From: DATECU01 sp035286745
GTDB taxonomy: Bacteria > Acidobacteriota > Vicinamibacteria > Fen-336
DNA: 6,503 nt
Assembly: GCA_035286745.1 (NCBI GenBank)
Contig: DATECU010000152.1
Span: 1 to 6,503, forward strand
Direction: 5' to 3'
In this document: positions 1-6,503 of the stretch, in pieces
How the letters are laid out: each line of letters opens with the position of its first letter
Numbering within the stretch: position 1 is the first letter of the stretch
Notes under the pieces: generated by a model
Told to the model about the DNA's origin: nothing
Seen by the model: the letters and a program-made list of their open reading frames with translations, nothing else
Databases searched by the model: none
Position numbers and translations under genes: made by a program

Positions 1-1858
1 CGAGGGCCCTGAGCCCGCGCTCAAAGGCCTCCTCGGCCGATTCCTTGAGGGGATCGCCGCCGCGTTGGGCGCGCACCAGCTCCGGTTGACTCTGATCGAA
101 GGCTCGACCCAACTGCTGCAAGCCGCGACGGACCTGGCCCGCGGCCTGGCTCCGCGCCTGGGCGGACTCGGCCTGGGCCAGGGAGTCCATCTGGGCCTCG
201 CGTTCTGCTTGTCGCTCGGGGGAGAGGGCCTGCCTCAGCGGGAGGCCGAAGCTGCCCCCAACCGCGGGCTCGTCCACCGCCTTCTTGAGCTCCCGGGTGG
301 TTCCCCGCGCCTCTTCGGCCAGGCGGCGAGCCTCCTGGGCCTCCCCCTTCTCGGCCTCGCCCTCCACCTGCTCGAGGGCCTTCACCTCCGCTTCCAACCT
401 CTTGCGAAGGGCGTACGCGTGCGCCAGTTTTCGTAGCTCGGAGGTCTCCTTCAGCTTGTCCTCCAGGCCCGCCACCGGCCCCGGTTCTTCGGCCCCGTCC
501 TCCGCGTCGCCGAAGGCCTCGGGATGGTCGGTGATCGCCTTTTGCAGCTTCTTGCGCGCGGCCACCAGCGCCGCCAGGGCTTGCTGCTCGATCCCGAGCG
601 CCGGTGCGTCAGGCGTCTTCAGAGCCGCCCGCGCCTTCTCCAGCAGCTCCTCCGCTTGCGCCAGTTGATCGAGCACCACCGCCACGTCCTGGTGCTCCAT
701 CTCGGTGGCGATGCGGGCGTAGAGATGGCGGGCCGCCGCCGCCAGGTCGGCCTCGGCCTGCGCCAGCTTGGCCTGGTCCTGGGCCCTGAGGTCAGGGCGC
801 GCGTAGGAGCGCTGCTCGAACCCGTGGGTCTCCCGGATGGTGTGCTTCTGCCGATCGATGAGGGCCGTGAGGTCGCCCAGGAAGCGGTAGGCCTTGCCGC
901 CCTCGCCCCCGGGGAGCTTCAGGATGTCCTCGCGAAAGGGGCGGACCTCGAGGAAGTAGAGATCGGATGCGTAGGACCGGCCCTGGTCGGTGGCGGCCGA
1001 GGCGGAGTAGGTCACCACGTCCCAGTCGCTGAGCCGCAGCTCGTCGACGTAGAGCAGCGGCTTGTAGACGGCGTAGTGCGGCTCCGGCGGCGCCGGCAAG
1101 GGGTGCGCCTTCTTGGTTCCCGCGGCGGCGGTGAGCCAGCTCGCCTTCTCCAGGGTCTCATTGCTGGCGGCTTCGATCTGGAGCGGGACCACGTCCACCT
1201 TGGTGACCTTGAGGTCGCGGCCGGGCTCGGTGATGCGCACCTCACCCCAGGCCGACTTGACCTCGGCAGCGTTCTCCGGCTCCGGCAACTTCAGGTTAGG
1301 CTCAGCGGCGGGCGGCGGGGCGGCGGGCGTGGAGGCGGCGAGGCGGCCCCAGGGCTCGGACCACCGGTAGAAGAGGACCGTGCCCAGCGCCAGCACCGCG
1401 CACAGCGCCCAGCGCCGGAGGCTGGGGGTAGCCGGGAAGGCGCTCCGCAGGTTGGCGCCGCCGACCCGGTCGGAGGCCTGGTCTTCGATCCGCTCGAAGT
1501 AGGCGACCGCCTGAGGGCCCGCCGGCCGCATCGAGGTCAGGGTGTTGAGGCGGTCCTGGAGCGGCCGGTGCACGCGTTCCAACCGCCGTGCCAGCCAGGG
1601 GTGGGGACGGTCGCTGATGGCGGCGGCAATGACGAGCACCAGCAAGGCGATTCCGGTGCCGAGCAGCAGCAGGGCCAGGAGCAGCGCCGCGACAAACGTG
1701 TGGCGGATGGCGCCTCGCCAGATGGCGATGCCCAGTAGCAGCAGGGCGGCCGAGAGCGCCGAGCCCAGGACCGCCAGCTGCCCCGAGAAGCGGAGCCGCC
1801 GCCAGCGCGCCCTCGCCTGCTTCAGCGCCGAGTCGAGGTCCGGGCGCAAGGGGATCAT
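1..1858 (-). CDS. DUF4175-like membrane protein with long charged helical region (3' end outside window)
   Basis: The frame runs without a stop from the ATG at 1858 to the left edge, giving 619 residues of an unfinished protein; read by hand on the minus strand. The start, MIPLRPDLDSALKQARARWR, is a basic amphipathic helix followed by two hydrophobic helices at about residues 27-47 and 55-81. LARRLERVHRPLQDRLNTL near 89-107 resembles the segment after the second helix in DUF4175 proteins. A third helix lies at about 150-166, then a Pro/Ala linker (STPAAPPPAAEP). Residues about 190-320 look like beta-rich soluble domain, including the strand DWDVVTYSASA. From about 365 to the edge the sequence is Ala-, Glu-, Lys-, Arg- and Gln-rich and predicted helical, with coiled-coil character. 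The family often follows BatA-like genes in MoxR operons and its function is unknown. Topology inferred: three anchors and a large extracytoplasmic part. The call rests on architecture, size and context rather than on a catalytic motif. Confidence 0.75.
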   Translation of the reverse strand, partial: MIPLRPDLDSALKQARARWRRLRFSGQLAVLGSALSAALLLLGIAIWRGAIRHTFVAALLLALLLLGTGIALLVLVIAAAISDRPHPWLARRLERVHRPLQDRLNTLTSMRPAGPQAVAYFERIEDQASDRVGGANLRSAFPATPSLRRWALCAVLALGTVLFYRWSEPWGRLAASTPAAPPPAAEPNLKLPEPENAAEVKSAWGEVRITEPGRDLKVTKVDVVPLQIEAASNETLEKASWLTAAAGTKKAHPLPAPPEPHYAVYKPLLYVDELRLSDWDVVTYSASAATDQGRSYASDLYFLEVRPFREDILKLPGGEGGKAYRFLGDLTALIDRQKHTIRETHGFEQRSYARPDLRAQDQAKLAQAEADLAAAARHLYARIATEMEHQDVAVVLDQLAQAEELLEKARAALKTPDAPALGIEQQALAALVAARKKLQKAITDHPEAFGDAEDGAEEPGPVAGLEDKLKETSELRKLAHAYALRKRLEAEVKALEQVEGEAEKGEAQEARRLAEEARGTTRELKKAVDEPAVGGSFGLPLRQALSPERQAEREAQMDSLAQAESAQARSQAAGQVRRGLQQLGRAFDQSQPELVRAQRGGDPLKESAEEAFERGLRAL

Positions 1859-3879
1859 GTGGCCTCCTGCCGGCGCCAGAGCAGCGCGCTCTCGCCGCCT
1901 AGCGCCAGCACCGCCGCCAGCAGTGCCCACCACCAGAGACGCTGATCCAGGGCCTGGGCGCGCGAGCGCGCATTCCCCGCCAGGCTCCCCGGTGCTTTCT
2001 CCGCGGCCGGCGGCCGGCTCCACGCCCGCAAGGCGGCCGGCTCCCGCAGGTACCGCAACTCCGACTCGCGCGGCGGTGGGTTCACCGCCACCATGGCCCG
2101 AGTGGCGGGGTCGGCGTCGTAGGCCAGCCCGTAGAGCCCCGGCGTTCCCGGCGCGGTCAAGCGCGCGCGTCCGGATTCGTCGAAGGCGGCTCGGGCCAGC
2201 TCCCGCGTCCCCGCGCGCAGCACCAGCTCCCGGGGTCGCTGGCCGGGGGGGGCGCTGTGGAGCAGCAGCTCGCCGGGCACCAGCGAGGTCTCGATAGGCG
2301 TGGCGGAGCGGGCGTGTTGCAGCGTCAGGTCCAGAAAGGGCAGGAAGCTGGGGAGCACCGGCCAGTCGGTGTGCTGGCGGGTGAAAGCGAAGGCGAAGAT
2401 CAGAAGCCGTCCCTTGGTGCCGGTGCCCTCCAGGACCAGCGGGTCGCCGGAAGCACCGAAGGCCAGCGGAACCGCCTCTCGCCCGCTGAGCCGCAGGTGG
2501 CTGAAGACGCGAGGCTCCAGGAGGTCCCCCAGCTCGCCGCCCAGGAACGGCTTGAAGACCGGGTGATCGGTGGCCACATAACGGAAACCCTGGGGCGGCC
2601 CGTTGGGCGCGGCTCCGGTCACGCCGACCCCCAGCTCTTCCAGGAAGCCGCGCAAGAGCGGTGTGCTGCGAGCCAGCAGCAGGATTACCCCGCGGCCGCC
2701 GTTCAGATAGCGGAAGGCGAGCTGCCGCACCCGCTCCGATTGGGCGTAGTCGCCTTCCAGGACCAGCACGTCGGCCAGCTCGGCGTCTGGAGCCTCGGCC
2801 AGAGTGGGGTTGGTTGGATCCAGAGCCTGGGTGGCCCAGCGCCCCTTCATGGTCTCGGGAGCGAGCGACGCCTTCAGGTAGGGAGAGCGAGCCAGCAGAG
2901 CCACTCGGCCCTCCTCGACCGGCGGCAGGCAGAAGGAGACGCGATCGTCGGCTGGGAGCCCGTCGCCCGCGTTCTCCAGGACCATCTCGCCGGTCAGCCA
3001 CCGGCCGGGATCGCTCACCCATCGTCCCCGCACCGTGAGCAGGTCCTGGTCTGCGCGCAGCCGAAGCGTCTCGCGCAAGATGATGCGGCCGTTCGCCTCC
3101 AGGCGGACCCGGGCCGCGGCGAAGGGGCCGTCCTTGCGCAGTTGCACCGCCAGGTCGACCACCGCCCGCTCGCCAACGAAGACCCGTCGCACGGCGGGAT
3201 CGGCCAGCGAGAGGTTGGGGCGGGAGAGCACCGGGGGCTCCGCCCCCAGCTCGAGTGTGCCGGCGGCCAGGAAGGGCGGGCTGGTCTCGTTCTCGCTCCA
3301 CTGGTTGGCCTGCTGGTCCGCGTAGACGCTCACCCGCCGGCGCTCCCCCAGCGACTGATCGAGCAGGGACTGCGCCAAACGCAATGCCTCCAGGTAGGAG
3401 CCGCGTTCGAAGGAGGGGGTGAGCGCCTGGACCCGGCTGAGCGCCTCCTCCCGGGGTTCGCCGAAGCCCGCCACCACCCGCGGCCGGGCCTTGAGCTCGA
3501 CCACCGCGACCTGGGTCTCCGCCCCCGCCTGGCGGAGCGCCGCCAGCACCCGACCCCGGTCCCGTTTGAAACCTCCCGCTACCTGCTGGCTCAGCGTGTT
3601 GTCGAGGACCAACACCCGGCTTTCCACCACCCGCCCCCGTCCCGCCTGGACGTAGGGCCAGGCAAAGGCGGCGACGAGCATCAGCAACGCCAGGAGGCGA
3701 ATCGCGAAGAGCCCGGGATCCCGCAGCCGGAAGCCGCGCCGGCGAGGCCGCGGCTGATCCTCGATGAAGCGCAGGGCGGCGAAGCGCACGACTCTCCGAC
3801 TCCGGGCTCGCAGGTGGAGCCAGAGAGGGGCGGCTGCCGCCAGGGCGCCTAACCACAGCCAGGGACTCAGGAAGCTCAT
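1855..3879 (-). CDS. BatA-type membrane protein with VWA-like domain and C-terminal membrane helix
   Basis: A 674-residue membrane protein. The N terminus, MSFLSPWLWLGALAAAAPLW followed by a basic RARSRR stretch and FAALRFIEDQ, is typical of the BatA / aerotolerance-regulator N-terminal domain. Helix 1 spans about residues 4-23 and helix 2 about 55-77. A VWA-like domain follows: RVLVLDNTLSQ (Asp93, Thr95, Ser97), a GSYLEALRLA helix near 160-169, and RRRVSVYADQQ with Asp188. The metal motif is DxTxS rather than the usual DxSxS. Residues about 220-320 look like a beta-sandwich ending in LPADDRVSF. The next part has alternating strands and helices (ADVLVLEGDY, YLNGGRGVILLL) like the glutamine-amidotransferase-like fold seen in long BatA relatives, then a KGRLLIFAFAF strand and a DWPVLPSFLPFLD motif. 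A last helix covers about 648-668. The large domains probably face the periplasm or cell exterior, with both ends anchored. The frame is open upstream to 4740, but that part is antisense to nothing useful and overlaps DUF58; the ATG at 3879 is chosen from the family N terminus and ATGA junction. Confidence 0.9.
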   Translation of the reverse strand: MSFLSPWLWLGALAAAAPLWLHLRARSRRVVRFAALRFIEDQPRPRRRGFRLRDPGLFAIRLLALLMLVAAFAWPYVQAGRGRVVESRVLVLDNTLSQQVAGGFKRDRGRVLAALRQAGAETQVAVVELKARPRVVAGFGEPREEALSRVQALTPSFERGSYLEALRLAQSLLDQSLGERRRVSVYADQQANQWSENETSPPFLAAGTLELGAEPPVLSRPNLSLADPAVRRVFVGERAVVDLAVQLRKDGPFAAARVRLEANGRIILRETLRLRADQDLLTVRGRWVSDPGRWLTGEMVLENAGDGLPADDRVSFCLPPVEEGRVALLARSPYLKASLAPETMKGRWATQALDPTNPTLAEAPDAELADVLVLEGDYAQSERVRQLAFRYLNGGRGVILLLARSTPLLRGFLEELGVGVTGAAPNGPPQGFRYVATDHPVFKPFLGGELGDLLEPRVFSHLRLSGREAVPLAFGASGDPLVLEGTGTKGRLLIFAFAFTRQHTDWPVLPSFLPFLDLTLQHARSATPIETSLVPGELLLHSAPPGQRPRELVLRAGTRELARAAFDESGRARLTAPGTPGLYGLAYDADPATRAMVAVNPPPRESELRYLREPAALRAWSRPPAAEKAPGSLAGNARSRAQALDQRLWWWALLAAVLALGGESALLWRRQEAT
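1863..1868 (-). promoter_or_regulatory. Ribosome binding site of the DUF4175-like gene
   Basis: A perfect AGGAGG on the minus strand ends 4 bases before the ATG at 1858. It is the strongest site in the window and lies within the last codons of the BatA-like gene; with the ATGA overlap it supports both the start call and coupled translation. Confidence 0.8.
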
Positions 3880-4814
3880 GCCGCTCCCTGGGCCCGGGCG
3901 AAGAAGCGGGCCAGGCTGGCTGACGGATCCCGGTCGGTGCGGATCGCCAGGTGGCGCACCTCCAGGCGCCGGAACAGGTCCTGCCATTCGCCGAGAAAGG
4001 CAGCGAAGCGGCTGCGGTAGAGGTCGCCCACCTCCCGGCCCGCCTGGCGGCGCCTGAGGCCACTCTCCAGGTCCTCGAAGAGGGTGGCGTCCTGGAAGGG
4101 GAAGTCGATCTCGTCGCCGTCCAGGACTTGCAGGCAGAGGCACTCGTGGCCGCCGAAGCGGAGGCGCTTGAGCCCCAGCTCCACCTCCGGCGAGGGCTCC
4201 AGGAGGTCCGAGATCAGGACCAGGAGACTCCGACGATGGGCAATCCGGCCGGCGTGCTCGAGCAGAGCCGCCAGCGCCGGGCCTCCCTGAGGGTCCAGGC
4301 TCCCTAGCTCCCGCAGCATGACGCCGGCCTGGTCTGGCTTCTGTGAGGGGCGCACATAGCGCACAGCGGGCTGGGGCCGCGGATCCCCGCAGGCGGCTTG
4401 CAGGGCGAGAAGCCCCACCGCGTCGTTCTGGCGGAGCAGCAGGAAGCTCAGGGCCAGGCCCAGCACCCGGGCGGCCTCGATCTTGGAGGCCCAGGCGGTG
4501 GCTCCGCGGTAGCTCATGGAGGCGCTGGTGTCGCAGAGCAGGTAGCAGCGGGCGTTGGTCTCCTGTTCGTATCGCCGAACGCAAAGCCGGTCGTTTCGGG
4601 CGTAGAGCCGCCAGTCGATGCGCCGCAGGTCGTCGCCGGGCTGGTAGTCGCGGTAGTCGCGGAACTCGATGCTGGGTCCGTGGAAGGGGCTGCCGTGGAG
4701 GCCGCTCAGGAAGCCCTCCATCAGGTAGCGGGCCTTCCACTCCAGGCCGGGCATGGCGGCGAAGACCCGCGGCTCGAAAGCGGCCCCGGTTCGTGCGCCA
4801 ACCTCGACGGGCAT
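3876..4814 (-). CDS. DUF58 family protein, short soluble form with VWA-type metal site
   Basis: A 312-residue DUF58 protein. The hallmark block is clear at about residues 51-86: FRDYRDYQPGDDLRRIDWR followed by YARNDRLCVRRYEQET. A VWA-like fold follows, with strand YLLCDTSASM giving a complete DxSxS metal motif (Asp95, Ser97, Ser99), and a later LLVLISD strand ending at Asp203. Many DUF58 proteins are about 400 residues with two N-terminal membrane helices. This one has no hydrophobic segment long enough to span a membrane, so it should be cytoplasmic, where it can meet the MoxR ATPase encoded directly upstream. The final RRLEVRHLAIRTDRDP and LARFFARAQGAA match the usual DUF58 ending. DUF58 proteins are regarded as VWA-type partners of MoxR ATPases; the exact role is not established. 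An alternative start at Met21 (4754) would keep the whole conserved region. The gene ends in an ATGA overlap with the BatA-like gene. Confidence 0.93.
   Translation of the reverse strand: MPVEVGARTGAAFEPRVFAAMPGLEWKARYLMEGFLSGLHGSPFHGPSIEFRDYRDYQPGDDLRRIDWRLYARNDRLCVRRYEQETNARCYLLCDTSASMSYRGATAWASKIEAARVLGLALSFLLLRQNDAVGLLALQAACGDPRPQPAVRYVRPSQKPDQAGVMLRELGSLDPQGGPALAALLEHAGRIAHRRSLLVLISDLLEPSPEVELGLKRLRFGGHECLCLQVLDGDEIDFPFQDATLFEDLESGLRRRQAGREVGDLYRSRFAAFLGEWQDLFRRLEVRHLAIRTDRDPSASLARFFARAQGAA
3884..3889 (-). promoter_or_regulatory. Ribosome binding site of the BatA-like gene
   Basis: AGGGAG on the minus strand ends 4 bases before the ATG at 3879, inside the DUF58 gene. It fixes the start of the BatA-like gene in a frame that is open far upstream to 4740; the ATG immediately precedes the membrane helix expected at the N terminus of this family. 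Confidence 0.7.
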
Positions 4815-5845
4815 CAGTCCTCCCTGACGTCGTGCAGCAGCTTGCGGACGATGTCGTCGGTGCTCAGGCCCTCGGCCTCCGCCTGGAAGCTGCGGATCAG
4901 GCGGTGGCGCAAGACCAGGGGGGCCAGCGCCGCCACGTCCTCCCGGGCCACGTTGAAGCGGCCCTCACCAGCGGCCCGGGCCCGGCCGGCGACGATCAGG
5001 TGCTGGCTGGCTCGAGGGCTGGCCCCCCAGCGCAGCAGGCGTCTTACGTAGTCGGGGGCCGACTCCTCCTCCGGACGACTGGCCCGCACCAAACGTACAG
5101 CATAATCCACCACGTTGGGAGGGGCGGGGATGCCCGCCACCGCCTGGCGCAGGGCCAGGATCTGCTCCCGGCTCCACAGCGGCTGCAGACGATCGAGCGG
5201 GGAGAAGGAGTGCTGCTCCACGATGCGCCGCTCTTCCTCCAGGCTCGGGTAGCCGAGCCGCAGCTCGAAGAGGAAGCGATCGAGCTGGGCCTCGGGGAGT
5301 GGGTAGGTGCCCTCCTGTTCGATGGGGTTCTGGGTGGCGAAGACTACGAAGGGCTCCACCAGGTGGTGCACCTTGCCGCCGATGGTGACGGTCTTCTCTT
5401 GCATGGCTTCGAGCAGCGCCGCCTGGGTCTTGGGCGGCGTCCGGTTCACCTCGTCCGCCAGAAGCACGCTGGTGAAGACGGGGCCGGGCACGAACACGAA
5501 GCGCCGGTGGCCGCTGGCCGCGTCCTCTTCCAGGATCTCGGTGCCCGTGATATCCGAAGGCATGAGGTCGGGCGTGAACTGGATGCGCGAGAACGGCAGG
5601 CCCAGAAGCCTGGCCAGCGTGTTTACGAGCAAGGTCTTGCCCAGGCCGGGCACGCCTACCAGCAGGCAGTGTCCGTGGGAGAGGAGCGCCTGGAGCATGG
5701 CGTCCACCGCTTCCCGCTGGCCGACCACGACCGAGGCGACCGCGCGATGGAAGTCGGCCAGGCGGGAGGGCAGGGCGTCGAGCAAGGTCATTGGGCTGAC
5801 CTCTGCGATAGGCATATCGTCGTGCGTCGTGCGCACATCATCCAT
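4814..5845 (-). CDS. MoxR-family AAA+ ATPase
   Basis: A 343-residue cytoplasmic ATPase of the MoxR family, a usual length for the group. Members form ring-shaped ATP-driven chaperones that act with VWA-domain partners encoded next to them; the substrate here is unknown. Visible motifs in order: a VVVGQ lead-in near residues 39-43, Walker A GVPGLGKT at 64-71, the family-typical QFTPDLMPSDITG stretch around 88-100, Walker B LLADEVNR with Asp131-Glu132, sensor 1 in FATQNPIEQEGTYPLP near 169-184, AQLDRF near 186-191 with its conserved arginine, and sensor 2 GASPRAS at 274-280 with Arg278. The C-terminal helical lid ends in a charged HDVRED tail. No key residue is missing. The same frame stays open up to 6283, but that extension overlaps the upstream gene and has no domain content; the ATG at 5845 with its GAGGTGA site fits the family length. 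The stop overlaps the DUF58 start by one base (TGATG). Confidence 0.96.
   Translation of the reverse strand: MDDVRTTHDDMPIAEVSPMTLLDALPSRLADFHRAVASVVVGQREAVDAMLQALLSHGHCLLVGVPGLGKTLLVNTLARLLGLPFSRIQFTPDLMPSDITGTEILEEDAASGHRRFVFVPGPVFTSVLLADEVNRTPPKTQAALLEAMQEKTVTIGGKVHHLVEPFVVFATQNPIEQEGTYPLPEAQLDRFLFELRLGYPSLEEERRIVEQHSFSPLDRLQPLWSREQILALRQAVAGIPAPPNVVDYAVRLVRASRPEEESAPDYVRRLLRWGASPRASQHLIVAGRARAAGEGRFNVAREDVAALAPLVLRHRLIRSFQAEAEGLSTDDIVRKLLHDVRED
4818..4824 (-). promoter_or_regulatory. Ribosome binding site of the DUF58 gene
   Basis: GGGAGGA on the minus strand lies just before the ATG at 4814 and inside the last codons of the MoxR gene. It favours this start over the in-frame ATG at 4754 (residue 21). 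Together with the TGATG stop/start overlap it implies reinitiation or coupled translation. Confidence 0.75.
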
Positions 5846-5850
5846 GGCGC

Positions 5851-5857
5851 TCACCTC
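5851..5857 (-). promoter_or_regulatory. Ribosome binding site of the MoxR gene
   Basis: GAGGTGA on the minus strand ends 5 bases before the ATG at 5845. It decides that start over ATG codons at residues 11 and 19 and over the much longer upstream open frame. It overlaps the TGA stop of the preceding gene, which suggests translational coupling. Confidence 0.75.
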
Positions 5858-6503
5858 TGTGTGACGGAATCCTCGACCCGACCGGCCACCCGGGCACCCT
5901 GGGCCAGCGCCTCCAGCAGCGACCGGGCCTGGGCCTGAAACAGGTGGGTCTCGGCCAGGCTCAGCTCGCCGCTCGTCAGCTCGAGTCGCAACCGCGCCCG
6001 GACCCGACTCTCGCCAGCTCCTTCCCAGTCCAGCCGAAAGCGCAGCGGAGCGGTCTCGGAGCTGCGGACCACCGGGAGGGCGATGGTTCTGGAACCCGGG
6101 GGCAGCTCCAGTTCCAGGGTCTGCTCCAGCCGCAGCGGATAGCCCTGGTTCAAGAAGAGAGGCGTTCGGCGCGGAGCCAGCACGGCCTCCCACTCCTGCG
6201 GGATCCAAAACGGCGCTCGCAGCAGGCTCTCGGCTCCGGAAAGGGTCGAGAGGAAGCCCGACGAGTTCCCTCGGGCTCGCCACACGAAGTCGGTGTCCAG
6301 TGCGGTCACCGCGGTGTGGCTCTGCTCCCGGAGCGCGAAGGCACCGGCCGCCGGCCGGAGGACCTCGGCCAGCAGGGCTTGAGTGGTGGCTTGGGGGCCG
6401 ATCCCGCGGGCCGCCAGCCGCAGCGCATAGTCGGCGTAGCCCTGGGCCGAGACCTCGAGTTCGGTCGGCGAGCCCTCCGCCTCCGCGCCGACTGCGATCC
6501 GGC
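5851..6503 (-). CDS. C-terminal part of a putative DUF3857/transglutaminase-like protein (5' end outside window)
   Basis: The frame is open from the right edge to a TGA at 5853-5851, giving 216 residues; the true start lies beyond position 6503. A GTG at 6309 could be read as a start, but the frame continues upstream with the same composition, so the gene is better treated as truncated by the window. The visible part has no membrane segment. It contains a proline/arginine turn (APRRTPLFLNQGYPLRLEQT), a strand-rich stretch with LPPGSRTIALPV, a FRLDWEG segment, and a closing amphipathic helix with SLAETHLFQAQARSLLEAL. This order (basic-Pro turn, 'LPPG' strand, beta strands, final helix) resembles the C-terminal beta domain of proteins with an N-terminal DUF3857 domain and a central transglutaminase-like domain, which often sit beside MoxR/DUF58 genes. 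The catalytic Cys-His-Asp region would be outside the window, so the family call is inference. The stop codon lies within the ribosome binding site of the MoxR gene, so the two are very likely co-transcribed. Confidence 0.5.
   Translation of the reverse strand, partial: RIAVGAEAEGSPTELEVSAQGYADYALRLAARGIGPQATTQALLAEVLRPAAGAFALREQSHTAVTALDTDFVWRARGNSSGFLSTLSGAESLLRAPFWIPQEWEAVLAPRRTPLFLNQGYPLRLEQTLELELPPGSRTIALPVVRSSETAPLRFRLDWEGAGESRVRARLRLELTSGELSLAETHLFQAQARSLLEALAQGARVAGRVEDSVTQR

Noticed and set aside
524..1738. 404-codon open frame on the plus strand opposite the DUF4175-like gene
   Set aside because: The minus-strand frame is open over the full 1858 bases, begins at a perfect AGGAGG site and has clear membrane helices; the plus-strand product is low-complexity Gly/Arg/Leu/Gln sequence.
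2257..3852. 531-codon open frame on the plus strand opposite the BatA-like gene
   Set aside because: Antisense shadow of a GC-rich gene. Its product is Gln/Gly/Arg/Pro-rich with no recognisable domain, whereas the minus-strand frame encodes a coherent membrane protein with family motifs.
3880..4740. Upstream extension of the BatA-like frame to 4740
   Set aside because: It overlaps almost all of the DUF58 gene in another frame, encodes Pro/Arg/Gly-rich low-complexity sequence, and precedes an N terminus that already fits the BatA family.
4343..5938. 531-codon open frame on the plus strand opposite DUF58 and MoxR
   Set aside because: It crosses two well-supported minus-strand genes and has low-complexity Arg/Gly/Ala content, as expected from the complement of GC-rich codons.
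5846..6283. Upstream extension of the MoxR frame to 6283
   Set aside because: It overlaps the preceding gene, has no domain content and would make the protein far longer than the family; the ATG at 5845 has a good ribosome binding site.
6345..6358. Palindrome-like CCGGCCGCCGGCCGG stretch as a possible hairpin or operator
   Set aside because: It lies inside the open coding frame of the partial gene and encodes ordinary Ala/Pro/Arg codons; such GC repeats are expected by chance at this composition.

Overview
The window is a tightly packed, very GC-rich piece of bacterial chromosome. Every base lies in or within a few bases of one minus-strand gene string, so transcription runs from position 6503 towards position 1. 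The proteins are envelope-associated (two carry clear membrane segments), and third codon positions are mostly G or C. BatA-like and DUF4175-like membrane proteins beside MoxR and DUF58 suggest a GC-rich, probably diderm lineage such as Acidobacteria, Planctomycetes, Verrucomicrobia or a related uncultured group. No rRNA or phylogenetic marker is present, so the phylum stays open.

Layout in transcription order, all on the minus strand: (1) 6503-5851, the C-terminal 216 residues of a protein resembling the tail of DUF3857/transglutaminase-like proteins. (2) 5845-4814, a complete MoxR-family AAA+ ATPase. (3) 4814-3876, a complete short DUF58 protein with an intact VWA-type metal site. (4) 3879-1855, a 674-residue membrane-anchored BatA-type protein with a VWA-like domain and a C-terminal membrane helix. 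(5) 1858-1, the first 619 residues of a DUF4175-like membrane protein with a long charged, Ala/Glu-rich helical region, running off the left edge.

The junctions are a 5-base gap, a TGATG overlap and two ATGA overlaps. Each internal start has a good purine-rich ribosome binding site inside the end of the gene before it. This points to one polycistronic message with translational coupling. No promoter, terminator, RNA gene, mobile element, CRISPR array or substantial repeat was seen; the promoter must lie beyond position 6503 if the operon is as continuous as it looks.

The probable working model is a MoxR/VWA chaperone module. The hexameric MoxR ATPase acts with a soluble VWA-type DUF58 partner, and with membrane-bound BatA-like and DUF4175-like proteins, on an envelope substrate that the sequence does not reveal. 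The module type is known, but its biochemical role is poorly defined. The most interesting points are the altered metal-site motif in the BatA-like protein, the coupled gene order, and the pairing with a DUF4175 coiled-coil protein and a putative transglutaminase-like protein.
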